Assembly: GCA_965262665.1 (NCBI GenBank)
Contig: CBDHFR010000004.1
Span: 1,054,001 to 1,118,000, forward strand
Reading direction: 5' to 3'
Source of the DNA: CBDBND01 sp965262665
GTDB lineage: Bacteria; Pseudomonadota; Alphaproteobacteria; Rhodospirillales; Rhodospirillaceae
DNA: 64,000 nt
The notes beneath the pieces are model-generated. The model made no database searches, was not told where the DNA came from, and worked only from the letters and a program-made list of their open reading frames with translations. A program made the position numbers and the translations under genes. Shown here one piece after another: positions 8,960 through 17,894 of the stretch; within the stretch, counting starts at the first letter, position 1; each line of letters opens with the position of its first letter.

Positions 8960-9909
8960 GCACGATGGCGCCGGCTCCTGGCCTTGCGCCGCCGCGTCCC
9001 ATCCCGATCAAGGATCGCGCCTCGATCCTGTTCATTGAGAAGGGCCAACTCGATGTTCTTGACGGCGCGTTTGTGGTGGTTGACCGGACGGGGGTGCGCA
9101 CTCATATCCCGGTGGGCGGGCTTGCCTGTCTAATGCTGGAGCCCGGCGCGCGTATTTCACATGCCGCCGTTGCTCTCGCCGCGCGGGTCGGTTGCCTGCT
9201 GGTCTGGATCGGTGAGGCGGGTGTCCGTCTGTACTCCGCCGGTCAGCCAGGCGGGGCACGGGCTGACCGGCTTCTTCACCAGGCGAGGCTGGCGCTCGAT
9301 CCCGACGCCCGTCTCAATGTTGTCCGCAAGATGTATGACATGCGTTTTGGCGAACCCGCGCCACGGCGCCGCTCGGTGGACCAACTGCGCGGCATCGAAG
9401 GCGCGCGTGTAAAGCGTCTCTATGAAGTATTGGCGCGGCAGTACGGTGTTACGTGGAAGGGTCGGCGATACGATCCCGGCGATTGGAATGCCGGCGATTT
9501 GCCCAACCGTTGCCTTAGCCAGGCAACTGCGTGTCTCTATGGGTTAACCGAAGCCGCCGTCCTGGCGGCCGGTTATGCGCCAGCGGTCGGTTTTCTGCAT
9601 ACCGGCAAGCCTCAATCTTTTGTCTATGACGTAGCTGACGTGTTCAAGTTCGAGACCGTGGTTCCGATTGCGTTCCGAGTGGCGGGAGAGGCGCATCGGG
9701 GAAAGTCGCCTGCTATCAGAGATCCAGCGGGTGAAGTCAGGCGTGGCTGCCGTGATAGCTTCCGAAAAAGTGGGCTGCTGAACAAACTTATTCCGAGCAT
9801 TGAGGAAATGCTCGCCGTGGATGGTTTTGAGCTCCCTCCGCCACCTGATGAAGCTCAACCAGTTGCCATTCCCGAGGTGCCGAGCGGCGATGTTGGTCAT
9901 CGCAGTTAA
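8956..9909 (+). CDS. cas1e: Type I-E Cas1 integrase
   Basis: Encodes Cas1e, the metal-dependent integrase of spacer acquisition. Catalytic residues are all present when counted from GTG 8956: E148 (GIEGARVK), H215 (GFLHTGKPQ), D225 and D228 (YDVADVFKF). An ATG nine bases later (8965) is an equally good start. N-terminal beta domain about 15-95, alpha-helical catalytic domain about 100-290, and a proline-rich tail. cas2 starts 20 bases before its stop. Acquisition would also need a functional Cas2, which is altered here. Confidence 0.95.
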   Translation: MSTMAPAPGLAPPRPIPIKDRASILFIEKGQLDVLDGAFVVVDRTGVRTHIPVGGLACLMLEPGARISHAAVALAARVGCLLVWIGEAGVRLYSAGQPGGARADRLLHQARLALDPDARLNVVRKMYDMRFGEPAPRRRSVDQLRGIEGARVKRLYEVLARQYGVTWKGRRYDPGDWNAGDLPNRCLSQATACLYGLTEAAVLAAGYAPAVGFLHTGKPQSFVYDVADVFKFETVVPIAFRVAGEAHRGKSPAIRDPAGEVRRGCRDSFRKSGLLNKLIPSIEEMLAVDGFELPPPPDEAQPVAIPEVPSGDVGHRS

Positions 9910-10225
9910 TAACGCACCGCCGCGGCTACGTGGACGTTTGGCCGTCTGGCTGCTGGAGATTAGGGCCGGAATCTACATTGGTAACTATTCGCGACGAACA
10001 CGCGAGATGATCTGGGAGCAAGTTAGAGACCATATCGGCGAAGGCGATGCCATTATCGCTTGGTCAGTCCCTAACGATGCCGGTTACGATTTTGATACTT
10101 GCGGCGTTAATCGTCGCATCCCCGAGGATCTAGAGCATGATCTGACCTGATTGAATCGTTGGGGGATTCACAGGGCGAGGGATTTGTGATTCAAGATGTC
10201 GGCCGGGTTGAGGAGGCCGGCATTG

Positions 10226-10612
10226 ATGTCGAAAGCCCTTTCCCTTGATCTTCGCAATCGGGTTCTATCAGCGGTTTCAGAGGGTATGAGCCATAGAGCA
10301 GCTGGTGCGCGTTTCGGGGTAAGCGCGGCGAGCGTGAGCCGTTGGCGTGCGCTGGAACGCGAACCGGGAGACGCCCGCCCGAAGGCGCTTGGCGGGGACC
10401 GTCGCTCGGGGCGGATCGAGGCGCATCGCGGCGTGATCCTGGGTCTTCTTGAGGAGAGGCGGGACATGGCCATTGAGGAGTTGCGCGCGGCTCTCGGGGA
10501 CCGAGACCTCACCTTCAGCTACGGGTCGATACAGCGCTTCCTCGTGCGCCACGGCATCACGCGAAAAAAAAGACCGGCCATGCGGCGGAGCAAGACCGTC
10601 CGGACGTGTTGA
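10226..10612 (+). CDS. IS630-family transposase, N-terminal frame (helix-turn-helix)
   Basis: From ATG 10226, with a GAGGAG site about 10 bases upstream. Residues 1-110 form the DNA-binding part: SLDLRNRVLSAVSEGMSH, then AAGARFGVSAASVSRWRAL (helix-turn-helix) and GSIQRFLVRHGITRKK. The frame leaves the family alignment after a run of eight A at 10564-10571. Two-frame IS630 elements use such runs for programmed frameshifting. Confidence 0.88.
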   Translation: MSKALSLDLRNRVLSAVSEGMSHRAAGARFGVSAASVSRWRALEREPGDARPKALGGDRRSGRIEAHRGVILGLLEERRDMAIEELRAALGDRDLTFSYGSIQRFLVRHGITRKKRPAMRRSKTVRTC

Positions 10613-11172
10613 GCCGGCGACAGGCCTGGCGCGACAGCCAGCCCGGCCTCGACCCCGACCGGCTGGTGTTCATCGACGAGACCTGGGCCAAGACCAACAT
10701 GGCCCGCACCCACGGCTGGGCCCCGCGCGGCGAACGCCTGCGCATGGCCGTCCCCCACGGACACTGGAACACAACCACCTTCCTCGCCGGGCTCACACGG
10801 CACGGCATGATCTCTCCCTTCGTGATCAACGGCGCTATCGACCGCGATGCCTTCGAGGCCTACGTCAAAGAGGGCCTCGTCCCCGAACTGAGGCCCGGCG
10901 ATATCGTCGTCATGGACAACCTCTCAAGCCACAAGGGACCCAAGGTCCGCAAGATGATCGAAGACGCCGGCGCACAACTCCTCTTCCTGCCGCCCTATAG
11001 CCCTGACTTCAATCCCATCGAACTCGCCTTCGCAAAGCTCAAGGCAAGGCTCCGAAAAGCCGCTGAGCGAACCGTCGATGGTCTCTGGAACGCCATCGGC
11101 CAAATCTCCCTGACCTTCTCCCCGCAAGAATGCAAAAACTACTTCAACGCCGCCGGATACAGCGCAACGTGA
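10570..11172 (+). CDS. IS630-family transposase, catalytic frame (DDE)
   Basis: Read in the second frame after the A-run; the first usable start codon is at 10606. Catalytic residues visible: D in VFIDETWAKTNM, D in VVMDNLSSHKG, E in SPDFNPIELAFAKLK. It ends at 11172, 13 bases before the IS end. Probably expressed as a fusion with the upstream frame by ribosomal slippage. Confidence 0.88.
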   Translation, partial: KTGHAAEQDRPDVLSRRQAWRDSQPGLDPDRLVFIDETWAKTNMARTHGWAPRGERLRMAVPHGHWNTTTFLAGLTRHGMISPFVINGAIDRDAFEAYVKEGLVPELRPGDIVVMDNLSSHKGPKVRKMIEDAGAQLLFLPPYSPDFNPIELAFAKLKARLRKAAERTVDGLWNAIGQISLTFSPQECKNYFNAAGYSAT

Positions 11173-11232
11173 TCGGATTCCGCTCTAGATGGCCTCAAGC
11201 TCGTGCGGTTCACCCCGGCACCATCCGATTAG

Positions 11233-11362
11233 GGCCACGCAATAAGTTGGGTGTGGGCTCTTACACGCTTGATTAATCTTGCCTGTCAGGAACAAAAGAC
11301 GAACAATTGGTGCGCTCTTTGACATTGTGAAAAGCTTTATATGTCAACCTGTTGTGAGAAGG
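11233..11362 (+). promoter_or_regulatory. CRISPR leader
   Basis: The 130 bases between the restored cas2 stop and the first repeat hold no gene and are richer in A/T than the cas genes, as expected for a type I-E leader. A TTGACA at 11319 followed by TATATG at 11338 could belong to the array promoter, but the 13-base spacing is shorter than the usual 16-18, so the exact -10 is unsure. The leader-proximal end is next to cas2, fixing array polarity as plus strand. Confidence 0.65.
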
Positions 11363-12916
11363 GTGTTCCCCGCGCGTGCGGGGATGAACCGACCACGGCG
11401 GATCAGCAAGAATGGCTCCGTATGTGTTCCCCGCGCGTGCGGGGATGAACCGCCGGCCACCCGCACCGTACCTCGGGTTTTGACGTGTTCCCCGCGCGTG
11501 CGGGGATGAACCGTATTTGACTATCGCCGCCGTGACTATCGCCACGTGTTCCCCGCGCGTGCGGGGATGAACCGAGAAACTCACCACCGAATTGCACATA
11601 GGGTCCGTGTTCCCCGCGCGTGCGGGGATGAACCGCAGGGCGATTACGATGAGCGGGACGCGATTAGGTGTTCCCCGCGCGTGCGGGGATGAACCGGGAG
11701 TACAGCATGACAGATAAGACGGACCTAGGTGTTCCCCGCGCGTGCGGGGATGAACCGGCGGGCATTTTTCGTGTCACTAAAGCCACTGTGTGTTCCCCGC
11801 GCGTGCGGGGATGAACCGGACTTTAGCTCGGCGATTATGTCGGTATCGCTGTGTTCCCCGCGCGTGCGGGGATGAACCGTATTCTTTCGCAATTTAACTG
11901 CTCTGGTGTGGGTGTTCCCCGCGCGTGCGGGGATGAACCGATCAATGAATCTAACACCCGAAAGCATAAGCAGTGTTCCCCGCGCGTGCGGGGATGAACC
12001 GGCGGATGACTGGGGCTGGGCCGCTCCGACAGGGTGTTCCCCGCGCGTGCGGGGATGAACCGATACACTGCACGATCGAAGCCTATATGCAGCCGTGTTC
12101 CCCGCGCGTGCGGGGATGAACCGGTATTTAATTTGATCACAGTGGATCAGGAAAGGTGTTCCCCGCGCGTGCGGGGATGAACCGTTTTTGAATACGCCCA
12201 AAAGGAAGGCTACTGGGTGTTCCCCGCGCGTGCGGGGATGAACCGCCTTCGAGGAAATGGAAGACGCCACGGAATACGTGTTCCCCGCGCGTGCGGGGAT
12301 GAACCGCAGAGAGCCATCGACCTGCTGGAAAGGGACAAGTGTTCCCCGCGCGTGCGGGGATGAACCGCCGACGCGAACCTATAAAACAGGGGGAAGGATG
12401 TGTTCCCCGCGCGTGCGGGGATGAACCGATTGTTGATAAGCAAGTTGAAGGACCGCAAATGTGTTCCCCGCGCGTGCGGGGATGAACCGACGACGGACTT
12501 ACAGACCGCGCCGCGCATCACGTGTTCCCCGCGCGTGCGGGGATGAACCGTCACCCGCCAAAGCGTGCCGTTATATTTAACCGTGCTCCCCGCGCGTGCG
12601 GGGATGAACCGTACTGGGAGCTCGATCAACACCTGAGCGAGCTGTGTTCCCCGCGCGTGCGGGGATGAACCGTTCCACCAGGTATCACGCGCCTAGCAGT
12701 GGCCGTGTTCCCCGCGCGTGCGGGGATGAACCGACAAAGCAGCGCCTCAACGAGGACCCCGACATGTGTTCCCCGCGCGTGCGGGGATGAACCGCCGAGT
12801 ATCTTTGCGAGGTCCGTCACAACAGAGTGTTCCCCGCGCGTGCGGGGATGAACCGATAAATCGGTCGGCAGCTTGAACGTTGGCCGGGTGTTCCCCGCGC
12901 GTGCGGGGATGAACCG
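11363..12916 (+). CRISPR. Type I-E CRISPR array, 26 repeats and 25 spacers
   Basis: Repeats are 29 bases, starting GTGTTCCCCGCGCGTG and ending CGGGGATGAACCG, with a CCCCGC/GCGGGG hairpin. The period is exactly 61 (32-base spacers) from 11363 to the last repeat at 12888. The only repeat variant I saw is number 21 (12583), with C instead of T at position 4. All spacers look different. The last repeat is not degenerate, suggesting that the original leader-distal end was removed; an IS30 fragment lies directly beyond. Confidence 0.99.
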
Positions 12917-12929
12917 CAAAGCATGTACG

Positions 12930-13098
12930 TTACCGGAGGGGATACACTGGCATCTCGGGCCGCGTCCTCGCTCGAACGCCCCGTCGCAATCGCTGCCCAG
13001 AACCGAACAAGCTCCTCACGCCGTGCCGAGTCCGGTCGACCTGGCGAATGCAACTTGCTCCGTCCAGACCGATCCGACCGCCGTCTGCGTACCGTCAT
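12930..13098 (-). pseudogene. IS30-family transposase, N-terminal fragment
   Basis: Reading from ATG 13098: TVRRRRSDRSGRSKLHSPGR, then RFWAAIATGRSSEDAARDA, the typical start of an IS30-type transposase helix-turn-helix. Similarity fades about 15-30 bases from the last CRISPR repeat. A C-terminal IS30 piece occurs separately at 30620-31020. Confidence 0.75.
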
Positions 13099-13181
13099 AG
13101 CAACCTCCTATGCCAGAGTGTTGCGACGACCGGTTGAACCCGCCCAGGTTTTCGCAAGACACAGGTATTGGACGTATAGAA

Positions 13182-13325
13182 GCGAAAGGCTGTCACGCCT
13201 TGATACCTCCCGCGTAAGCTCAAAAAAGTGAGACACGCAGATGCATAGGTACTTCGATCCGATGCCGAACGAAATCCGAGACCCCCCCTACCTTCGTCAA
13301 TAGCGCGGGTCCCATACCGGTCATT
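13182..13325 (+). repeat. 144-bp direct repeat, copy 1
   Basis: From GCGAAAGGCTGTCACGCC to CCATACCGGTCATT. About 95% identical to 14275-14417, same orientation, offset 1093 bases. The two copies flank the nested palindrome and an ISAs1 transposase fragment and may be remnants of a duplicated IS end. Confidence 0.85.
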
Positions 13326-13581
13326 ACAAACCATCATGCCAAGTGCTCGACAACCCAAATTGCTGCGCTGTTTCATAGGCGTCTCGTTCGTTTACCGCCA
13401 GTCCGGGCTTCCCGATCGGCGATCGGCATTATACGGTGGGCAACTTGTTCAAGCCGTTCAGCTCTGCGCCCAATACAATTCACGCCGAAGAGACCGCCAC
13501 AGGTGGCAGAGCCGCGGGAGTTACAAATGCATCGCCTTCGTAAAGCTGCGGAAAACCATTTGATCGAAAGGACGCCATCCC

Positions 13582-13716
13582 TATCCGTCACACCGTCACA
13601 ACCCTTATCTCCTAACGGTTACAGCGATTCTCTATCCGTCACATAACCTATACCTGTGACGGATACGAAAGCGCTGAAAGCCCCGGCTGACAACGGTTGT
13701 GACGGTGTGACGGATA
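13582..13716. repeat. Nested palindrome built from four TATCCGTCAC motifs
   Basis: Outer arms of 22 bases at 13582-13603 and 13695-13716 are exact reverse complements; inner arms of 11 bases (TATCCGTCACA) are at 13633-13643 and 13655-13665. All four arms share TATCCGTCAC, facing inward in pairs. Such a layout suggests a binding-site cluster (operator, partition or replication site) or folded terminal sequences of a lost element. No gene overlaps it. Confidence 0.85.
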
Positions 13717-13770
13717 CGCGGGCCCCCACATCGCTATAGGCCATTGCTTTCGAGCACTAGGAACGCGAGC

Positions 13771-14193
13771 CTAAGGCACGTCGTCCTGTCCTGACCTGTC
13801 ACTCGGACGAGTTATACTTGGATAGCTGCGACGCGAGGTCTTGCCGTCGATGGCGATCACCTCGCCCGGCACACCGGTGATCGTGGCAACCCAGGCGACG
13901 AAGCACTGTTGGAACATCCGCGCATCCAGGATGGCAAGGATCGTGCCCAGTTGGTCGTGGGACGGCGTGCCATCGGAAAACGGCCGGAAGCGGCGTAGAA
14001 GATCGCGTTTCTTGTCGCCGAAACGGGCAATATCGACAATGCTGTCGGCGCCCGCCAGCACCGCCAATAGGCAAAGCAGCAGCACCTCATCAAGCGGATA
14101 GACCACTTTGCCCCGTTGGCGAGGGTCCGCAAGATCCTCAAAATGATCAAGAAAGACAACGGCTTCCGCGAATGCGCCCGAACTCTCCATCAT
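13771..14193 (-). pseudogene. ISAs1-family (H-repeat) transposase, N-terminal fragment
   Basis: From ATG 14193: FLDHFEDLADPRQRGKVVYP, then LCLLAVLAGADSIVDIARFG, HDQLGTILAILDARMFQQCF and VIAIDGKTSRRS (first catalytic D in AIDGKT). About 140 of an expected 370 residues remain; it stops after RSYPSI. Confidence 0.88.
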
Positions 14194-14274
14194 AACCTCC
14201 CATACCGAATCGGCGGTCTTCGATAGATTCAGCACATCAACACATTGTCACGCACTTTTTCACCCGGTTGCCCT

Positions 14275-14417
14275 GCGAAAGACTGTCACGCCTTGATACC
14301 TCCCGCGTAAGCCAAAAAAAGTGAGACACGGAGATGCATAGGTACTTCGATCCGATGCCGAACGAAATCCGAGACCCCCCTACCTTCGTCAATAGCGCGG
14401 GTCCCATACCGATCATT
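14275..14417 (+). repeat. 144-bp direct repeat, copy 2
   Basis: Second copy of the repeat at 13182-13325, with a handful of substitutions and a one-base difference in a C-run. Confidence 0.85.
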
Positions 14418-15314
14418 GAAAGACCATCGCGCCGTTTTACTTGGAGCGGCTCACTCATGCGCCTGCGATACGGGCCGCTTTGATGCCGGTCTGCACTTAA
14501 CTTTCCCGACCGTTCTTCTTCTCACGAACGTCGCATTAGGGTACCTGTGGTCAGGAGTCAGGTTTTCAGGTTTTACCGTCAGGTCACGCGACTCATTTCC
14601 CTGTTACTGCCCGATCCGGGCACATTTCCCTTGCGATGGTCGTCATGGTGGCGCCGTCGCGAGGCGGTCCAATTGTAACCGGCTGCCGATGCTGGGTTGG
14701 CAACGTCCAACTGCAACGTGGAGCCATCATCATGCGCTCTAGCCACAACTGTGTCGATGAAGGGCGCAATGGGCGCAACAGGCGCAATTTTGCGGACCTT
14801 CTCGGGGAAAATACTATGGGGGTTCTCAGCCGCTGTGAGGAATCAGTCCTGGGCAATGCATCCCGTGCGCCTACTCTCTCATCACCTGCGGGCCCCCGCC
14901 CATAGTGTCGGCGAACTTGTGCAGCCGTTGAGCGGGCACGCGGCTGCTGGATAGCCTCAGGACACAATCCTTTGGCTGCAGGCCAGCTTGCGCGTAAGGC
15001 AAAGCATGGTTTTTGGGCGGTGGTGGACAAAGCCTAGAGAGTAGTTAGCATAAGCGTTCGCCAATCGGGGCCGGATCGGGCTCCTCCGTTCGATCCATCT
15101 ACGGCGCACGCTGCAGGGACTCCTATGTCAAACCAACTTGGTGGCCCACGGCGAGTCCTGCCCGCTTAACTGCTCAGTGTCTAACCGGTGCCGACCCCCG
15201 GGAATTCTGGCCCTTTGGTGACATATTGGTGACACAAGATTCAGATATTCGGTGGAGCTCCACATAAGAGTCTGTTTTGTAAGACAAAATAAAGTCGAAA
15301 CGATCAATTTTCTA
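14418..15314. other. Gene-poor stretch, nothing recognised
   Basis: Open frames here are short, overlap on both strands and show no family motif. Base composition changes along the stretch (GC-rich 14590-15030, then AT-rich), consistent with a mosaic of unrelated fragments. No tRNA-like T-loop or CRISPR-like repeat was seen. Confidence 0.5.
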
Positions 15315-15569
15315 CTAACTTACAAACATCTTATAGTGCTTGGGCTGTGTCGATGCGCCGGTTACGGGATTCGTAAACGAGTCCATGAATTCACCCGATT
15401 CCAAATCAGCGTAGTATCCGCCTTCTTCAATGGATAGCATGATTCCACCGTTCTTACCGGGGGTAACCCTGTTCCAGCTCACACCGGTAACCTGAAAGAG
15501 TGGTTGTGCATTCTTTTTGTGTTGCTTGCCGTAAACAACACCCTTTATCCACCACAGGGCCTTTGGTCC
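15315..15569 (-). pseudogene. DUF1838-like protein, short internal fragment
   Basis: Reading from the IS21 boundary: GPKALWWIKGVVYGKQHKKN, PLFQVTGVSWNRV, then GGYYADLESGEFMDSFTNPVTG. This resembles DUF1838 proteins, where a WW(x)G-VYG segment precedes a YLDPETGEVLD-type and a NPxTG motif. Only about 80 residues remain. The N-terminus is cut by IS21 and a stop follows KMFVS. Function of the family is unknown to me. Confidence 0.5.
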
Positions 15570-15699
15570 TGTCAACGCCGGAATAAATATCCACCACTCG
15601 CCGTCGTAAAAGTACACCACTGCGATGTCTCGTAGGCTTGTCCCTGTAGTCCATGGGAGGGGCCCGCGCGCACTGCGGAGCGCGCCTCGAACGCAGACG

Positions 15700-16521
15700 C
15701 AGCAGGGCGCGTGGAAGGGACCGGTGGGTCCACGGGGTCAAGCCGGTCGGTTGTGAGTTCTCATTTTTGGGGATCTTGCGCTTTTTGCTGTGCTTGAGCC
15801 TGAAGCTGCCGCCATTCATCTCTAGGCTATGGACATGATGGGTCAGCCTGTCGAGCAAGGCGCCGGTGAGCCGTTCGGAACCAAAGGTGTCGGTCCATTC
15901 GTCGAACGGCAGGTTCGAGGTCATGATGATGGAACCACATTCATAGCATTGGCTGATGAGTTCGAAGAGCAGTTCGGCACCGGTCTTTGACAGCGGCACG
16001 AAGCCTAACTCGTCGATGATCAGCAGGTTCTGGCCGGTAAGTTGCTTTTGCAACCGCAACAGACGTTGGTCATCGCGGGCCTCGATGAGTTCGTGCACCA
16101 GGCTGGCGGCGGTGATGAAGCGGACCTTCAGGCCCTGCCGGCAAGCGGCACGGCCAAGGCCGAGGGCAACATGGGTTGTGCCGGTCCCGCTGGGGCCGAG
16201 GGCAATGATGTTCTCGCGCCGGTCAATATACTCAGAACGGGCCAGTTCCATGACCAGAGGTTTGTTGAGAGAGGGCATGACGGTGACGTCGAAGCGATCC
16301 AGGCTTTTGACGGCCGGAAACTTTGCCGCCTTGATCCGGCGCTCAATCATGCGCCGTTCGCGCTCGATCAGTTCCAACTCAGAAAGGCGCGGCAGATATT
16401 GGACGTGGGTCTCGTTACGAGTGGCACAGTGCTGAGCAAGCTTGTCGTACTCCGCTAGAAAGGTGGGCAGGCGCAGCTTCCTGAGATGATGACCGAGCAG
16501 GACTTGAGGGGTGTCCCTCAT
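15700..16521 (-). CDS. istB: IS21 helper ATPase IstB, altered Walker A
   Basis: Starts at ATG 16521, overlapping the istA stop (ATGA). IstB-type AAA+ domain: GPSGTGTTHVA at the Walker A position, LLIIDELGFVPLSKTGAELLF (Walker B, sensor), and LLDRLTHHVHSLEMNG near the C-terminus. The invariant Walker A lysine is T (codon ACA at about 16187-16189), so ATP binding is probably lost. The family part ends near SKKRK (about 15750); the frame runs on without a stop through the IS end to 15454, giving about 100 extra unrelated residues. Confidence 0.85.
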
Positions 16522-16764
16522 TGCCCGTTGCTCCCCAACAAGCTCATGTAAGCACTTGGCCGTGTCGAGTGGACCGTAGCCCTGGGTAGGTAAGGATAAA
16601 CATCCAGATCAAGTTTGGGCGGCCGGCGCTCTATTCGGCACAACACCAGGTGTTTGACGGCGTCGTAGCCGATTGCGCCGAGATATAGGGCGTCCCGGAG
16701 TGGACTGGTACCGGTAAAATGGAGAGTGCCTTCTGTTAAAGTTTAAACTCAACAGGAGGCCCAT

Positions 16765-17040
16765 ATGGGTATCGGAAGAACTGAGGAATTTCGTTCTGAA
16801 GCCGTTCGGATTGCATTGACGAGCGGGCTATCACACAAGCAAGTTGCCGCCGATCTTGGCATTGGCCTGTCTACATTAGGCAAGTGGATTACCAGTCATA
16901 AGCACACTGAGCTGCTGTCCGGCCCTCATAATGATAAAGACAAGGAATTGGCTCGCCTTTGCAAGGAGAACAGGACATTGCGTGAGGAGCGGGACATTTT
17001 AAAAAAAGCGACGGCCTTCTTCGCGAGCCAAAGCCGATGA
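16765..17040 (+). CDS. IS3-family OrfA
   Basis: A 91-residue helix-turn-helix protein (EEFRSEAVRIALTSGLSHKQ, then VAADLGIGLSTLGKWI) with a C-terminal zipper-like segment (LCKENRTLREERDILKKATA). RBS AGGAGG precedes ATG 16765. The A7 run at about 17000-17006 is a likely -1 frameshift site for making OrfAB. Confidence 0.92.
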   Translation: MGIGRTEEFRSEAVRIALTSGLSHKQVAADLGIGLSTLGKWITSHKHTELLSGPHNDKDKELARLCKENRTLREERDILKKATAFFASQSR

Positions 17041-17894
17041 GGTTTCATTTCATCGCAAAGGAGAAGGCCAATTTTTCAATCTGCAGGATGTGCAAAGTCC
17101 TGAGGGTCAGTGAAAGCGGCTACTACGCTTGGGTGTCTCGCCCTGCCAGTCAGCGCCAACGCGACGACAGGGTCTATTTGGCCCATATTCGTGCCGAACA
17201 TGCCCGTAATTATCGGGCCTATGGTCGCCAGCGAATGACTGATGAACTCAGGGATCAAGGCAGCGTCATTGGTGAACGCCGGGTCGGGCGGTTGATGCGG
17301 GAGAACGATATTCGCATCGTCAGAACTCATAAATTCAAACGCACGACAAACAGTAATCACAACCACAACATAGCTCCCAACCTTCTGGATGGAGATTTTC
17401 AGGCCACGGGACCAAACCAGAAATGGGCCGGTGATATCAGCTATCTCTGGACGGCAGCGGGCTGGCTGTATCTTGCGGTGATCATCGATTTGTATTCACG
17501 CCGTGTCATTGGCTGGGCCGTCAGCGACAGGCTCAAACGGGATTTGCCGATCAAGGCTCTGAAAAGGGCCATTGCATTGCGACAACCGCCACCAGGGGTC
17601 ATTCATCATTCTGATCGTGGCTCGCAGTATTGCTCCAACGATTACCGGAAACTTCTCAAAGACCACGGCTTTCTCTCTTCGATGTCTGGCAAAGGGAATT
17701 GCTATGGCAATGCGACTGTAGAAACGTTCTTCAAATCATTGAAAGCAGAATTAATATGGAGGGAACACTATGAAACCAGGGAACAGGCACAAAACGCCCT
17801 GTTCCATTATATCAATGGATTTTATAATCCGCGTCGTCGCCATTCATATCTGGGCAGCATCAGTCCGGTGAAGTGCGAAAGTATGGCGGCTTAG
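17037..17894 (+). CDS. IS3-family OrfB (DDE transposase)
   Basis: An intact 285-residue integrase-core protein: D in WAGDISYLWTAAG, D in IHHSDRGSQYCSN, E in GNATVETFFKSLK. The C-terminal NPRRRHSYLGSISPV motif is present. Both frames of this element are undamaged, so it may be active. Confidence 0.93.
   Translation: MRFHFIAKEKANFSICRMCKVLRVSESGYYAWVSRPASQRQRDDRVYLAHIRAEHARNYRAYGRQRMTDELRDQGSVIGERRVGRLMRENDIRIVRTHKFKRTTNSNHNHNIAPNLLDGDFQATGPNQKWAGDISYLWTAAGWLYLAVIIDLYSRRVIGWAVSDRLKRDLPIKALKRAIALRQPPPGVIHHSDRGSQYCSNDYRKLLKDHGFLSSMSGKGNCYGNATVETFFKSLKAELIWREHYETREQAQNALFHYINGFYNPRRRHSYLGSISPVKCESMAA

Larger units (their letters stand above)
10133..11185 (+). mobile_element. IS630-family element inserted in cas2 (1053 bp plus TA duplication)
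   Basis: Flanked by TA at 10131-10132 and 11186-11187, the target duplication expected of IS630/Tc1-type elements. Ends are GAGCATGATC at the left and, reversed, GAGCGGAATC at the right. It carries two overlapping frames that together form one transposase. Confidence 0.9.
9890..11232 (+). pseudogene. cas2e: Type I-E Cas2, split by IS630 insertion near its 3' end
   Basis: ATG 9890 gives NAPPRLRGRLAVWLLEIRAG, a clear Cas2e start. The reading frame reaches PEDL (codon 81, ending at 10132) and then enters the IS630 end, stopping at 10150 after EHDLT (86 residues). Joining 10132 to 11188 and removing one TA copy restores DLDGLKLVRFTPAPSD and a stop at 11230-11232, 95 residues in all. This matches the DLDGLRLVSFLPV-type end of E. 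coli Cas2 (94 residues). So the intact gene is recoverable with base precision. The lost C-terminal strand contributes to the Cas1-Cas2 interface in E. coli, so spacer acquisition is probably impaired. Confidence 0.93.

Noticed and set aside
11363..12916. Spacers matching sequences inside this window (self-targeting)
   Set aside because: A visual check found no convincing match; a proper alignment was not possible here.
12917..12948. A 26th spacer after the last main-array repeat
   Set aside because: The 32 bases are not followed by a repeat and partly overlap IS30 transposase coding sequence, so they cannot be called a spacer.
13582..13716. The nested palindrome as a CRISPR or an rRNA-type structure
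   Set aside because: Only four short motif copies in inverted pairs with irregular spacing; no spacer periodicity and no RNA family motif.
14593..15030. A 145-codon minus-strand frame as a gene
   Set aside because: High-GC sequence opens several frames here; composition is arginine/proline-rich and there is no recognisable domain, start site or neighbour support.
15570..15620. Extending the DUF1838-like fragment upstream (VVYFYDGEWWIFIPALTG)
   Set aside because: These codons lie in the IS21 terminal repeat, which matches the end of another IS21 at 54260-54314. The homology to DUF1838 begins only after 15569.
15454..15750. A longer IstB-DUF1838 fusion protein of 355 residues
   Set aside because: The extra 100 residues after SKKRK are non-coding IS21 tail and out-of-frame DUF1838 sequence; an open frame by chance.
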